A DNA stretch of 15,753 bases from JAWCMQ01 sp039091255 (GTDB lineage Archaea; Aenigmatarchaeota; Aenigmatarchaeia; GW2011-AR5; JACRAC01): assembly GCA_039091255.1 (NCBI GenBank), contig JAWCMQ010000007.1, positions 1 to 15,753 on the forward strand, in the 5' to 3' direction. The position numbers were made by a program, and so were the translations under genes. Below, piece after piece: positions 1-6,949 of this stretch. How positions within the stretch are numbered: position 1 is the first letter of the stretch; each line of letters begins with the position of its first letter. Under the pieces are notes generated by a model. The model had not been told where the DNA came from and ran no database searches. It worked only from the letters and a program-made list of their open reading frames with translations.

Positions 1-36
1 GCAATGAAGGCGTTGCCCATACCTGCTCGCCGCCAT
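1..36 (-). CDS. Possible start of a gene leaving the window (partial)
   Basis: Read leftwards from an ATG at 36 the sequence is open to the window edge (12 codons: MAASRYGQRLHC); a second in-frame ATG lies at 42. It would begin 15 nt after the 3' end of tRNA-His on the same strand. No TATA box or Shine-Dalgarno site is visible in front of it, so it would depend on read-through from the tRNA. Too little is visible to name a family, and it may be a chance open frame. Confidence 0.2.
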   Translation of the reverse strand, partial: MAASRYGQRLHC

Positions 37-85
37 ATGCATGTGGGAAGGGCCGCCCGCGGGATTTGAACCCGCCCTAAGGGCT

Positions 86-205
86 GTCTGTGGTCGGAAG
101 CAGCCCTGCTCCCTTCCTTTCCGCAGGTTTTTCCCTTCGGAAACGTCCGTTGGAAGCAGCCCTGCTCCCTTCCTTTCCGCAGGCGCTTTCCTCCGGAAAG
201 GGCCT
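86..205 (-). other. tRNA-His intron, a hairpin array
   Basis: Intron removed by the tRNA splicing endonuclease. Its first bases on the minus strand are AGGCCCTTTC (205-196). They are followed by a hairpin and by AAAGCGCCTGCGGAAAG (189-173), both shared with the anticodon-loop intron of tRNA-Ser(TGA). It folds into successive short hairpins: CTTTCC-GGA-GGAAAG, TTTCC-GAA-GGGAAA and a larger stem with a GGAAG..CTTCC base. No coding capacity is seen. The boundaries are set by the requirement for an intact anticodon stem and by the bulge-helix-bulge pairing. Confidence 0.75.
96..183. repeat. Two 32-bp direct repeats inside the tRNA-His intron
   Basis: Positions 96-127 and 152-183 are identical (both begin GGAAGCAGCCCTG and end TTTCCGCAGG), giving a 56-bp period. 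Each copy contains a hairpin-forming stretch. The arrangement reads as an internal tandem duplication that enlarged the intron by one unit. Confidence 0.85.
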
Positions 206-267
206 CCACAGGCCCGTATGCTACCAGGCTACATCAGGGCGGCCGTGATAAGATTTTCTCGCAAGAC

Positions 268-275
268 TAATAAAA
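268..275 (-). promoter_or_regulatory. TATA-like box for tRNA-His
   Basis: TTTTATTA on the minus strand, centred about 28 nt upstream of the tRNA 5' end, the usual archaeal TBP-site spacing. Confidence 0.5.
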
Positions 276-371
276 GCCGATGAAAAGCATTTTAATCCTT
301 GAATGTTTAGTGATAGTAAGCCTTCCTGATACGGGGCGAGCGCGTCCGCGTTCTGGAGCTAAGTGGTTAGC

Positions 372-3236
372 ATGGCAGTCGATGAGTCAAAGATATCAGC
401 TTTTTGGAGCTCAAAGAAGATTTACGAAAAAGCTCGGGCACTTCGCAGAGGCGGAAAGAAGTTCTACTTCCTTGACGGCCCGCCGTACGCATCGGGTTAC
501 ATCCACATGGGCACAGGATTGAACAAGATCCTGAAAGACGCATTTATCCGCTTCTGGCGTGCGCGCGGCTTCGATGTCTGGGACCAGCCAGGATATGATA
601 CGCACGGCCTGCCTATTGAGAAAAAGATAGAGCAGCAGCTCGGCCTCACATCGAAGGCGCAGATAGAGAAGCTGGGCATAGACAAGTTCAACGAGAAATG
701 CAGGAAGTTCGCCACCCAGTTCATCGATGCCATGAACAACGAGTTTGCCGACCTTGGCGTGTGGATGGACTGGTCTAATCCTTACCTTACGCTCACGAAC
801 GACTACATCGAATCGGCGTGGGCGACGTTCAAGATAGCTTTCGACAAAGGGTTGCTTTATCGCGGGTTGTACCCTGTTCACATCTGCCCTTCATGCGAAA
901 CAGCCGTTGCCTACAACGAAATCATCTACGATAAAATGGCAGACCCATCGATATACGTAAAGTTCCAGATTGCCGGGAAAAAGCACGAATACCTGCTGAT
1001 ATGGACGACGACTCCATGGACCCTCGTGGCAAACACAGGAGTCATGGTAAATCCAAATGCCGAATATGTAAAGATAGTTGTGGGCTCCGAGAGCATGATA
1101 GTTGCTCGACCGCTTGTTGACGCGGTGATGCAAAAGGTAGGCAAGGATTTCAAGATAGTCGGAACGATGCGAGGCAAAGAGCTAGAAGGCCTGAGATACG
1201 TCCACCCGCTGGCGCACATGATTCCGTATGCGGAAGAGATTGCGAAAGACGGCTATCGCGTAGTGCTAAGCGAGCAGTTCGTCTCTATGACAGACGGCTC
1301 CGGCCTAGTTCACACTGCGCCCGGCCATGGCCAAGAGGACTACAAGGTCGGCATCGAGACAAAGTTGCCCATCGTTTGCCATGTGAAGCTCAACGGCCGC
1401 TTCGACGACGCCATTCCTGCGCTCAAAGGCAAGCCTGCGCGCGAAACGAACGGCATGATACTTGAAGAGCTCGTGATGCACAATGCCTTGCTCTACACGG
1501 AGAAAATAGTCCACGACTATCCGCGCTGCTGGAGATGCGAATCGCCACTGCTGCTGATAGCCGTTCCGCAATGGTTTTTCCGCGTCACAACGATAAGGGA
1601 CAAGCTCCTCGCCGAGAACGAGAAAACGCGCTGGGTGCCTGCTTGGGCTGGCGCACGCTTCCGCAACTGGCTCGAAGGCCTTGGCGATTGGCCGATTTCC
1701 CGACAGCGCTATTGGGGTATACCGCTCCCCATATGGATGTGCGAAAACAATCACATCAGAGTCGTAGGAAGCGCCGATGAGCTTGGGAAAAAGCTCAGCG
1801 ATCTGCATCGACCATACGTTGACGATATTCAGTTGGATTGCAAAGAATGCCATCTGAAAATGAAGCGTGTGCCAGACGTTCTGGATGTATGGTTCGACTC
1901 CGGCCTTTGCAGCTGGGCTTCGCTTGGATGGCCTAAAAAGAAAGAGGCATTTGAGCGGTTGTGGCCCGCAGACCTGAACATCGAAGGCCCAGACCAGATA
2001 CGAGGCTGGTGGAACTCTCAACTAATAACATCGATGATAACGTTCGGTCGCGCCCCATTCAAAACGATACTTTTCCACGGCTTTGCTCTCGATGCGCACG
2101 GCGTCAAAATGTCCAAGTCAAAAGGCAATGTTACCAATCCGGCCGATGTCATAAAGAAATATCCGCGCGACGTCCTAAGACTATACCTCCTCTCAAGCCC
2201 GGCATGGAACGATTACTATTTCAACTGGAAGGACGTTGATGCTGTGGCAAAGTCTTACATGATAATATACAACACATTCAACTTTATCCAGAACTACGTG
2301 CCGCGCGTGCCTAAGGAACAGCCCAACCTCCTTCCAGAAGACTGCTGGCTACTATCAAGGCTGAGCACGCTTGTGAAGAGCGTGACAGACAGCTTCGAGA
2401 ACTATTGCGCGCACAAGGCAGTCGAAGAGCTGCAAAGCTTCATCATAAACGAGCTTTCGAGGACTTACATAAAGCTAGTTCGCGACCGCGTCTGGCCAGC
2501 ATACGGCGGGGACGATGCGGCATTCTACACCCTTTACACCGCAGCAAAAACACTAAGCCGCCTGCTAGCGCCAATAACACCGTTCCTGGCAGAAGACATC
2601 CACCAAAAGGTGCTCAGGCCCCTTGGCGAGTCAGCCGAAAGCGTCCACCTCTGCGACTGGCCCCGCATAGACGAGCGCGCAATATCGAAAGAGCTCGAAG
2701 CTGACATGGCTCTCGCGCTGCGCATAGTCGAGGCAGCCAACGCGCTTCGTTCAAAAGCCAAAGTCAAGCTAAGGCAGCCATTGCGCACGCTTGTGATAGG
2801 CGGCGATGCCGCAAAGCGCGCTGTTGCGACGTATTCAAAAGTCATAGGCCAGTTGGCGAATGTTAAGGAGGTTCAATTCGGTCACGCTAAATGGCAGCAT
2901 GAGCAACCAGACTTCAAGCTATGGCTTGATACCGAACTCGACGCCGAATTGAGGCGCGAAGGTGCTGTCAGAGAACTCGTGCGGCATATTCAGGAGCAGC
3001 GCAAAGCCAATCGCATGGTCGTTACAGACCGCATAAACCTCAGCATCACCGGCCTCGATGTCCATGGCTTCGAAGACAAGATTAAGGCAGAAGTGGGAGC
3101 CGTGCAAATAATGACAGATAAGTTGACTGGAAAGGCATCGAAGCTCGAGGTCGATGGAAAGACGGTTGAAGTTGGCATCGAGGTAGCAAAAGCCGCGGAA
3201 GCCAAAAAGGCAGCAAAGTCCAGAAAGAAGCAATGA
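372..3236 (+). CDS. ileS: Isoleucyl-tRNA synthetase (IleRS)
   Basis: Class I aminoacyl-tRNA synthetase that charges tRNA-Ile with isoleucine in the cytoplasm. About 954 residues, normal for the family. The HIGH-type motif is in PPYASGYIHMGT (about residues 37-48), followed by PGYDTHGLPIE. The editing (CP1) domain has WTTTPWTL and ANTGVMVNP. Cys pairs CPSCE, CWRCE and CKEC look like zinc knuckles. DVWFDSG and then KMSKS (about residues 579-583) complete the active site. The C-terminal third is the helical anticodon-binding region, ending in a Lys/Ala-rich tail. ATG 372 is preferred. An in-frame GTG at 363 is closer to a GGAG at 355-358, but that spacing is only 4 nt, so the start is uncertain by three codons. 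The stop overlaps the next start (ATGA), so the two genes are probably co-transcribed. Confidence 0.97.
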   Translation: MAVDESKISAFWSSKKIYEKARALRRGGKKFYFLDGPPYASGYIHMGTGLNKILKDAFIRFWRARGFDVWDQPGYDTHGLPIEKKIEQQLGLTSKAQIEKLGIDKFNEKCRKFATQFIDAMNNEFADLGVWMDWSNPYLTLTNDYIESAWATFKIAFDKGLLYRGLYPVHICPSCETAVAYNEIIYDKMADPSIYVKFQIAGKKHEYLLIWTTTPWTLVANTGVMVNPNAEYVKIVVGSESMIVARPLVDAVMQKVGKDFKIVGTMRGKELEGLRYVHPLAHMIPYAEEIAKDGYRVVLSEQFVSMTDGSGLVHTAPGHGQEDYKVGIETKLPIVCHVKLNGRFDDAIPALKGKPARETNGMILEELVMHNALLYTEKIVHDYPRCWRCESPLLLIAVPQWFFRVTTIRDKLLAENEKTRWVPAWAGARFRNWLEGLGDWPISRQRYWGIPLPIWMCENNHIRVVGSADELGKKLSDLHRPYVDDIQLDCKECHLKMKRVPDVLDVWFDSGLCSWASLGWPKKKEAFERLWPADLNIEGPDQIRGWWNSQLITSMITFGRAPFKTILFHGFALDAHGVKMSKSKGNVTNPADVIKKYPRDVLRLYLLSSPAWNDYYFNWKDVDAVAKSYMIIYNTFNFIQNYVPRVPKEQPNLLPEDCWLLSRLSTLVKSVTDSFENYCAHKAVEELQSFIINELSRTYIKLVRDRVWPAYGGDDAAFYTLYTAAKTLSRLLAPITPFLAEDIHQKVLRPLGESAESVHLCDWPRIDERAISKELEADMALALRIVEAANALRSKAKVKLRQPLRTLVIGGDAAKRAVATYSKVIGQLANVKEVQFGHAKWQHEQPDFKLWLDTELDAELRREGAVRELVRHIQEQRKANRMVVTDRINLSITGLDVHGFEDKIKAEVGAVQIMTDKLTGKASKLEVDGKTVEVGIEVAKAAEAKKAAKSRKKQ

Positions 3237-4291
3237 GAGTGCATGAAGCTATGAATCGCACAGAGTCGGCAGTAGCATTCCTAAGGGCGATCCGACCAAC
3301 AGATGGAGTGGTTGTTGTTTTCAACAACGATGCCGACGGCATAGCGAGCTGTGTCCTCGTCAAGAAATGGCTTGCCCAGCTGGGGGTCGAGCCCTACATC
3401 ATAGCGCAGCCCATGCCACCGGACAAAAACCTTATCAGGCGCATACAGACCGGCTTGCCAAGCAAAATAATATTTCTTGACATGGCTATCGATCAGCACC
3501 CAGCCATTGTCCAGAAGCTGAAGGGGGTGTCGGAGATACTGATTATAGATCACCACATAATCAGCCATGACATGTCCAAGCAAGGAGTCGCGCACTACAA
3601 TCCGCGCTTCGAGGACCCTCAGCGCTACCAATCAACGAGCTACTGTACATACAAGCTAATCTCAAAGCTTATGCCGCTCGATGAATGGCTATGGGTTGCG
3701 ACTCTTGGCATAGTTGCAGATTACGATACAAGCCATTCGCAAGATCTCATAAAAGAAGCTCAGAAAAGGTGGCCTATGGAGATTTTCAGCAAGATAGCCG
3801 CGATGATAGAATCAGTTCGCGTTACGAAGCTCATGTCCTGCGAGCAGATAGTCGAGTTGATAAATACGTCTAAGTCGCCTGAGCAGTTGCTTGAGACCGG
3901 AGACTTTCGCCAGGCCTACGAAAAGATTGAGAACGAAATAGCGGCTGTTCTTCTCGACGCCGAAGCATCCGCCGAGCGCGCAAATGACATATTGTTTTAC
4001 AAGATAAAGTCCTCGTATAACATCAAATCGCCCGTTTCCACGAAACTGTCAGAAAAGTGGCCGGACAAGCTGATTGTTGTGTATGAGCGAATTGGAAAAT
4101 ACGTAAACGCATCTGTCAGGAACCAGAGCAAGCGCATGAGCGTAGATAAGCTCCTTCGCCTTGCTGCGCGCGGCATCCGCGGCTGCTCCGCAGGCGGCCA
4201 TGAGGCGGCTGGCGGAGCGCAAATGCTGGAGAAAGACTGGCCAGAGTTCAAGCAAAAGCTGGTAGCAGCGGTGGAGCACGCTAAGAAGTAG
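3233..4291 (+). CDS. DHH/DHHA1-family phosphoesterase (RecJ/NrnA-like)
   Basis: Predicted Mn2+-dependent phosphoesterase or exonuclease, 352 residues. Motif I is NNDADG (Asp33, Asp35), motif II FLDMAID (Asp83), motif III IDHH (Asp106-His108). The C-terminal DHHA1 part carries GGHEAAGG near residue 323, which binds the substrate. Domain order and length fit archaeal stand-alone DHH proteins related to RecJ, including the GINS-associated nucleases. They also fit NrnA-type oligonucleotide phosphatases, and the exact substrate cannot be told from the sequence. The start overlaps the ileS stop by 4 nt. A later in-frame ATG at 3251 (MNRTES) is an alternative start. Its 3' end overlaps the convergent flpA gene by 11 nt. 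Confidence 0.9.
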   Translation: MRVHEAMNRTESAVAFLRAIRPTDGVVVVFNNDADGIASCVLVKKWLAQLGVEPYIIAQPMPPDKNLIRRIQTGLPSKIIFLDMAIDQHPAIVQKLKGVSEILIIDHHIISHDMSKQGVAHYNPRFEDPQRYQSTSYCTYKLISKLMPLDEWLWVATLGIVADYDTSHSQDLIKEAQKRWPMEIFSKIAAMIESVRVTKLMSCEQIVELINTSKSPEQLLETGDFRQAYEKIENEIAAVLLDAEASAERANDILFYKIKSSYNIKSPVSTKLSEKWPDKLIVVYERIGKYVNASVRNQSKRMSVDKLLRLAARGIRGCSAGGHEAAGGAQMLEKDWPEFKQKLVAAVEHAKK

Positions 4292-4946
4292 CCAGCCTCA
4301 TTGCAACAATCAGGGCGTGCTTTTCCTCGTAAGGTTCAAGGTTAACCTCTTCGATTATTTCAAAGCCAGCCTTACGCAGCTTTTCTGCCTCTTCGCGATA
4401 GACCTGCTCGGGAGGCTTTGTGACATCGATGGATTGCGACTTTATTGCAAGCATCAAATGCCCGCCAGCTTTCAGGAATTCGACCGCGTTGCGGATGGTG
4501 ATCTCAGTTTCTTGCGGGTCTGCAAGATCGCAGTACACTACATCGCACTGCTCAATCCAGCCATACTGCTCAGGCTTGCGCGCGTCTCCGAGGATTGGTG
4601 CGATGTTCGGCCGCATTGCGGCGACATCGAGCAGGTTTCGGAATACACGCTCGGCAAACTCTATAGCGTAAACGATTCCATTTGCCCTGACTATGTCAGA
4701 AACATGCGAAACCGTGGTACCTGTGCTTGCGCCAAGGTATAGGACTTTCGTTCCCTCCCCGATAGGCACCGTTTTAAGCCCATTCATTATCGCAGCCGCA
4801 AGCTTTGAGCGGCTGGGATCCCATAGGCGGTACTCCACTTTGCCCTTCTTGAGCAGACGCTCGCCGTAAACACGTTTGCCTGGAGCAAGGTTTGCGGTGA
4901 ACAAGCCTTTGCCTTCCCTGAATATGCCGGAGAACATTTCTTCCAT
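4281..4946 (-). CDS. flpA: Fibrillarin-like rRNA/tRNA 2'-O-methyltransferase
   Basis: Catalytic subunit of the archaeal C/D-box sRNP. It transfers methyl from S-adenosylmethionine to the ribose 2'-OH chosen by a guide RNA. 221 residues, typical for archaea, which lack the Gly/Arg-rich tail of eukaryotic fibrillarin. The SAM-binding motif is VLYLGASTGTTVSHVSD. Other family signatures are VYAIEF, the acidic strand VVYCDLADP and LAIKSQSID with the catalytic Lys. It begins one base after the nop5 stop codon, with GAGGGG inside the end of nop5 serving as a ribosome-binding site, so it is translated as the second gene of a nop5-flpA operon, the standard archaeal order. Confidence 0.96.
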   Translation of the reverse strand: MEEMFSGIFREGKGLFTANLAPGKRVYGERLLKKGKVEYRLWDPSRSKLAAAIMNGLKTVPIGEGTKVLYLGASTGTTVSHVSDIVRANGIVYAIEFAERVFRNLLDVAAMRPNIAPILGDARKPEQYGWIEQCDVVYCDLADPQETEITIRNAVEFLKAGGHLMLAIKSQSIDVTKPPEQVYREEAEKLRKAGFEIIEEVNLEPYEEKHALIVAMRLATS

Positions 4947-4947
4947 G

Positions 4948-5940
4948 CTATCCCCTCTTCAGCGCACCCTTCTGTAGCGCAGCAATCTCCTGCTCCAGCT
5001 CCCTGCGGAGGCGCTCCGATTCATTGCGCCCTGAGTAGTAGTCGATGCGCGCAGCCATCATGAGCTTTGCCGCAAGTGCGCGAGCGACCTTGCCGCGCAG
5101 CGCCTCAGGCGCAGCCTGTATCCAGTCGCTCATGAATATGAGGCCGAATTTTGGAGCCTTTCCTTTCCGCTTCAGATGCCTGAAAAGAGCTTTCTCAGCT
5201 CCGATGAGCTGTATTGTCGACGCGGACATCTTCGCTAGCTTTTCCAACGAACCCGCGCTGGCAAGCAGGCGCGCAGCGAGGACCTCGTCTATCAGCGATG
5301 AAAAGTTCGGCGCAAGCGTTCGCATAGACTCCCGCACATAGCGCTCGAGGTGCTTTTTTTGCGCAAGCATATGCGCAGCGGCAGTCGCAAATTCACGCAG
5401 CGTTGCAGCATCATGCTCCGTGAGCGCCACGCCTGCTGACCCCTTGAAGCCAGGGAAGTTTTCGCGCCTGCCGTATTCTTGCACCACATCCACCAGCTTC
5501 TCGTGCGAAAGCTTAAGCTCAGGGTAGTGAAGGCCAAACCATTCTGCCAGCCGCACCAGCATGCTGTTGCTCGCTCGGTTCGCATCGTCCAGCGCCCCAG
5601 TAGCTTGTATCATAAGCTTGTCCCTCCCAATTATTCCGACAAGCCGTTTCTTTGAGAGTGCTGTGGCGAATCCTGCCATGAAGCGGCTAAATTCGGCATC
5701 GGTTGCAGAGAATCCAAGTTGTTTGGCAAACTGTCGCAGCTTCGGGCGAAGGAAGCGCTCGGCTTTTGCGTCTAGCTTTACAGCATAGCCTTGCAGCCTT
5801 TCCTTGAAATCTTCTGGCATTTCTTTATCGAACTGCTCGAAGGCCTGATAGGCATCGAAAAGTTTGTAAAGTATCAGCTCGCCCGACTCCGAAAAGGCAA
5901 ACCATCCGATAGGCGACTTCACAACCAGTGCGGCTTGCAT
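4948..5940 (-). CDS. Nop5 (archaeal Nop56/Nop58) C/D-box sRNP scaffold
   Basis: Scaffold joining fibrillarin to L7Ae and the C/D guide RNA. 330 residues. The N-terminal region (about 1-120) contacts fibrillarin in known structures, and a helical, coiled-coil-prone middle section follows. The C-terminal NOP domain contains IGAEKALFRHL, PKFGLIF, then GKVARALAAKLMMAARIDYYSG, which carries the family signature. The Lys-rich tail seen in many homologues is almost absent (ends ALKRG). The start at 5940 is supported by a TTTTAATTTT box about 26 nt upstream, implying a leaderless message. flpA follows immediately. Confidence 0.95.
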   Translation of the reverse strand: MQAALVVKSPIGWFAFSESGELILYKLFDAYQAFEQFDKEMPEDFKERLQGYAVKLDAKAERFLRPKLRQFAKQLGFSATDAEFSRFMAGFATALSKKRLVGIIGRDKLMIQATGALDDANRASNSMLVRLAEWFGLHYPELKLSHEKLVDVVQEYGRRENFPGFKGSAGVALTEHDAATLREFATAAAHMLAQKKHLERYVRESMRTLAPNFSSLIDEVLAARLLASAGSLEKLAKMSASTIQLIGAEKALFRHLKRKGKAPKFGLIFMSDWIQAAPEALRGKVARALAAKLMMAARIDYYSGRNESERLRRELEQEIAALQKGALKRG

Positions 5941-5942
5941 GG

Positions 5943-5971
5943 CTTTTATAAAGCTTTCGAGAAAATTAAAA
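5943..5971. promoter_or_regulatory. Interleaved divergent promoters of nop5 and rps17e
   Basis: Two AT-rich boxes lie in the 60-bp gap. TTTATAAA (5944-5951) suits S17e, placing its transcription start near 5973 and leaving a short leader with a GTGATG ribosome-binding site. The TTTTAATTTT box (centred at 5966, minus strand) is about 26 nt from the nop5 ATG. Each box would lie close to or inside the other transcription unit's start. Confidence 0.45.
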
Positions 5972-6000
5972 GTTCTCAGAAACCTTGCCTTGTGATGGAA

Positions 6001-6372
6001 ATGGGCAGAATCCGCACAAAGGACATCAAAAGCCTGTCAAGAGACCTGTACTCAGTACACGCTGACAGCTTCAGCCAGGATTTCGAGCAGAACAAGTCCG
6101 CTATAAAGGAGCTCGGAATGATGGAAGGAAGGTCGAAGCGTTTTCGCAATCGCGTTGCAGGCTACATAGTCCGTCTCGCCCGTCAGGCCGCGCATGGCCA
6201 CCATCCTGCTGGCGAGCGCGCACCGGAAGCAGCAAAAGAAGAGGCATTTGAAGAAGGGATAGCATCAGAGGAGCCCGAACAGGCGCCCATGTCCGATGGC
6301 ATGAAGGAAACTGCGCAGCAAGATGCGAAAGCGGAAACTGGAAAATCCTCAGCCGAAGAGAAAAGCAGCTAG
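6001..6372 (+). CDS. rps17e: Small-subunit ribosomal protein S17e with long C-terminal tail
   Basis: Archaeal/eukaryotic-specific 30S ribosomal protein. The first ~65 residues (MGRIRTKDIKSLSRDLY.., DFEQNKSAIKELG, KRFRNRVAGYIVRLAR) match the whole of a usual archaeal S17e. The remaining ~58 residues are rich in Glu, Ala, Gln and Ser and look disordered, making the protein 123 residues, roughly twice the usual archaeal length. The ATG at 6001 is chosen over the one at 5995 because it restores the family N-terminus and has TGTGATGG (5991-5998), complementary to the 16S 3' end, just upstream. Convergent with the isomerase gene, 7 bp away. Confidence 0.93.
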   Translation: MGRIRTKDIKSLSRDLYSVHADSFSQDFEQNKSAIKELGMMEGRSKRFRNRVAGYIVRLARQAAHGHHPAGERAPEAAKEEAFEEGIASEEPEQAPMSDGMKETAQQDAKAETGKSSAEEKSS

Positions 6373-6379
6373 TGCTTTC

Positions 6380-6898
6380 TTAGATGCTATTGGCCACACG
6401 CTCGAACGCGATTTTGAACCAAGGTGTGTATTTTTCCGGGTGCTCTAAAACATCCTTTTTCAGCTCAGCAACAGGAACAAACTTCCATTCTTCAATTTCC
6501 TTTTTGTCGGCGTTCACGGGCCCATCGTAGCGCCCAAGAAAGACGTGGTCTACCTCATTCTCGCCCCACTTCTCATCAAACCTCGCGGAATACTCAAAGG
6601 TGAAAAGGCGCCGCAATGGGCACGCGATGCCCAGCTCTTCTCTCAACCTGCGCTTTGCGGCTTCGTCGACATTTTCGCCCCTGCGCGGATGGCTGCAACA
6701 CGCGTTCGTCCAAAAGCCAGGCCACGTCTTTTTTCCAGCCGCACGCTTGTGGATAAGCATCTCGCCATTGCTGTTTATTATAAACACTGAAAACGCCCGG
6801 TGGAGCTTTGCAGGCCAACTGTGGCATAGCCACTTCTCCTCGTAGCCGACCTCCTTGTCACAAGGGTCGACGAGTATCATCATATCTGAATCTGCCAT
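6380..6898 (-). CDS. idi: Isopentenyl-diphosphate delta-isomerase, type 1
   Basis: Interconverts isopentenyl and dimethylallyl diphosphate for isoprenoid and archaeal lipid synthesis. 172 residues, full length for the Nudix-fold type 1 enzyme. Visible motifs: HRAFSVFI at the start of the Nudix fold, WPGFWTNACCSHP with the catalytic Cys (Cys68), the Nudix-like helix AAKRRLREELG, and GENEVDHVF (Glu113, Glu115) corresponding to the metal-binding and catalytic acidic residues of the bacterial enzyme. An in-frame upstream ATG near 6940 exists. The start at 6898 is preferred because it lies 25-26 nt from the TTTAAA box at 6921-6926. The gene is divergent from the ThiI-like gene and shares that promoter. 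Most archaea use the unrelated type 2 isomerase. Confidence 0.93.
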   Translation of the reverse strand: MADSDMMILVDPCDKEVGYEEKWLCHSWPAKLHRAFSVFIINSNGEMLIHKRAAGKKTWPGFWTNACCSHPRRGENVDEAAKRRLREELGIACPLRRLFTFEYSARFDEKWGENEVDHVFLGRYDGPVNADKKEIEEWKFVPVAELKKDVLEHPEKYTPWFKIAFERVANSI

Positions 6899-6920
6899 GC
6901 AGAACACTTCGCCAGAAAGG

Positions 6921-6926
6921 TTTAAA
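6921..6926. promoter_or_regulatory. Shared palindromic TATA box for idi and the ThiI-like gene
   Basis: TTTAAA is its own reverse complement. It lies almost exactly midway between two divergent start codons: its centre is 25.5 nt from the idi ATG (6898) and 26.5 nt from the ThiI-like ATG (6950). Both distances match archaeal TATA-to-start spacing, so both mRNAs would be leaderless. A purine-rich GAAAGG on the ThiI side could act as the BRE favouring that direction. Confidence 0.6.
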
Positions 6927-6949
6927 ATGCCTCGCGCCATCTCGCTGTC

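Larger units (their letters stand above)
51..244 (-). tRNA. tRNA-His (GTG) with a 120-nt intron
   Basis: On the minus strand the 5' acceptor GCCGCCC (243-237) pairs with GGGCGGC (58-52). The T arm is GCGGG-TTCAAAT-CCCGC (75-59). The base before position 1 is G (244) and the discriminator is C (51), the G-1:C73 pair characteristic of tRNA-His. The D stem ATGT/GCAT is followed by anticodon stem strand CGGGC and loop CTGTGGA, anticodon GTG (209-207). An intron of about 120 nt (205-86) sits at the usual site after position 37. Exon CTGT pairs with intron ACAG next to the 3-nt bulges GGA and ACA, a canonical archaeal bulge-helix-bulge. The lower anticodon stem has one C·U mismatch, and the variable loop is 4 nt under this folding. 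CCA is not encoded. The intron carries a tandem 32-bp repeat and a module shared with the tRNA-Ser(TGA) intron. Confidence 0.9.

Noticed and set aside
41..283. 80-codon plus-strand open frame
   Set aside because: It lies wholly over the tRNA-His gene and its repeated intron; the composition is that of structural RNA, with no family resemblance.
1305..2021. 238-codon minus-strand open frame
   Set aside because: It is the antisense shadow of the conserved IleRS coding region.
5791..6000. Upstream extension of S17e
   Set aside because: It would overlap the start of nop5 on the opposite strand and add residues absent from the family; a ribosome-binding site precedes ATG 6001.
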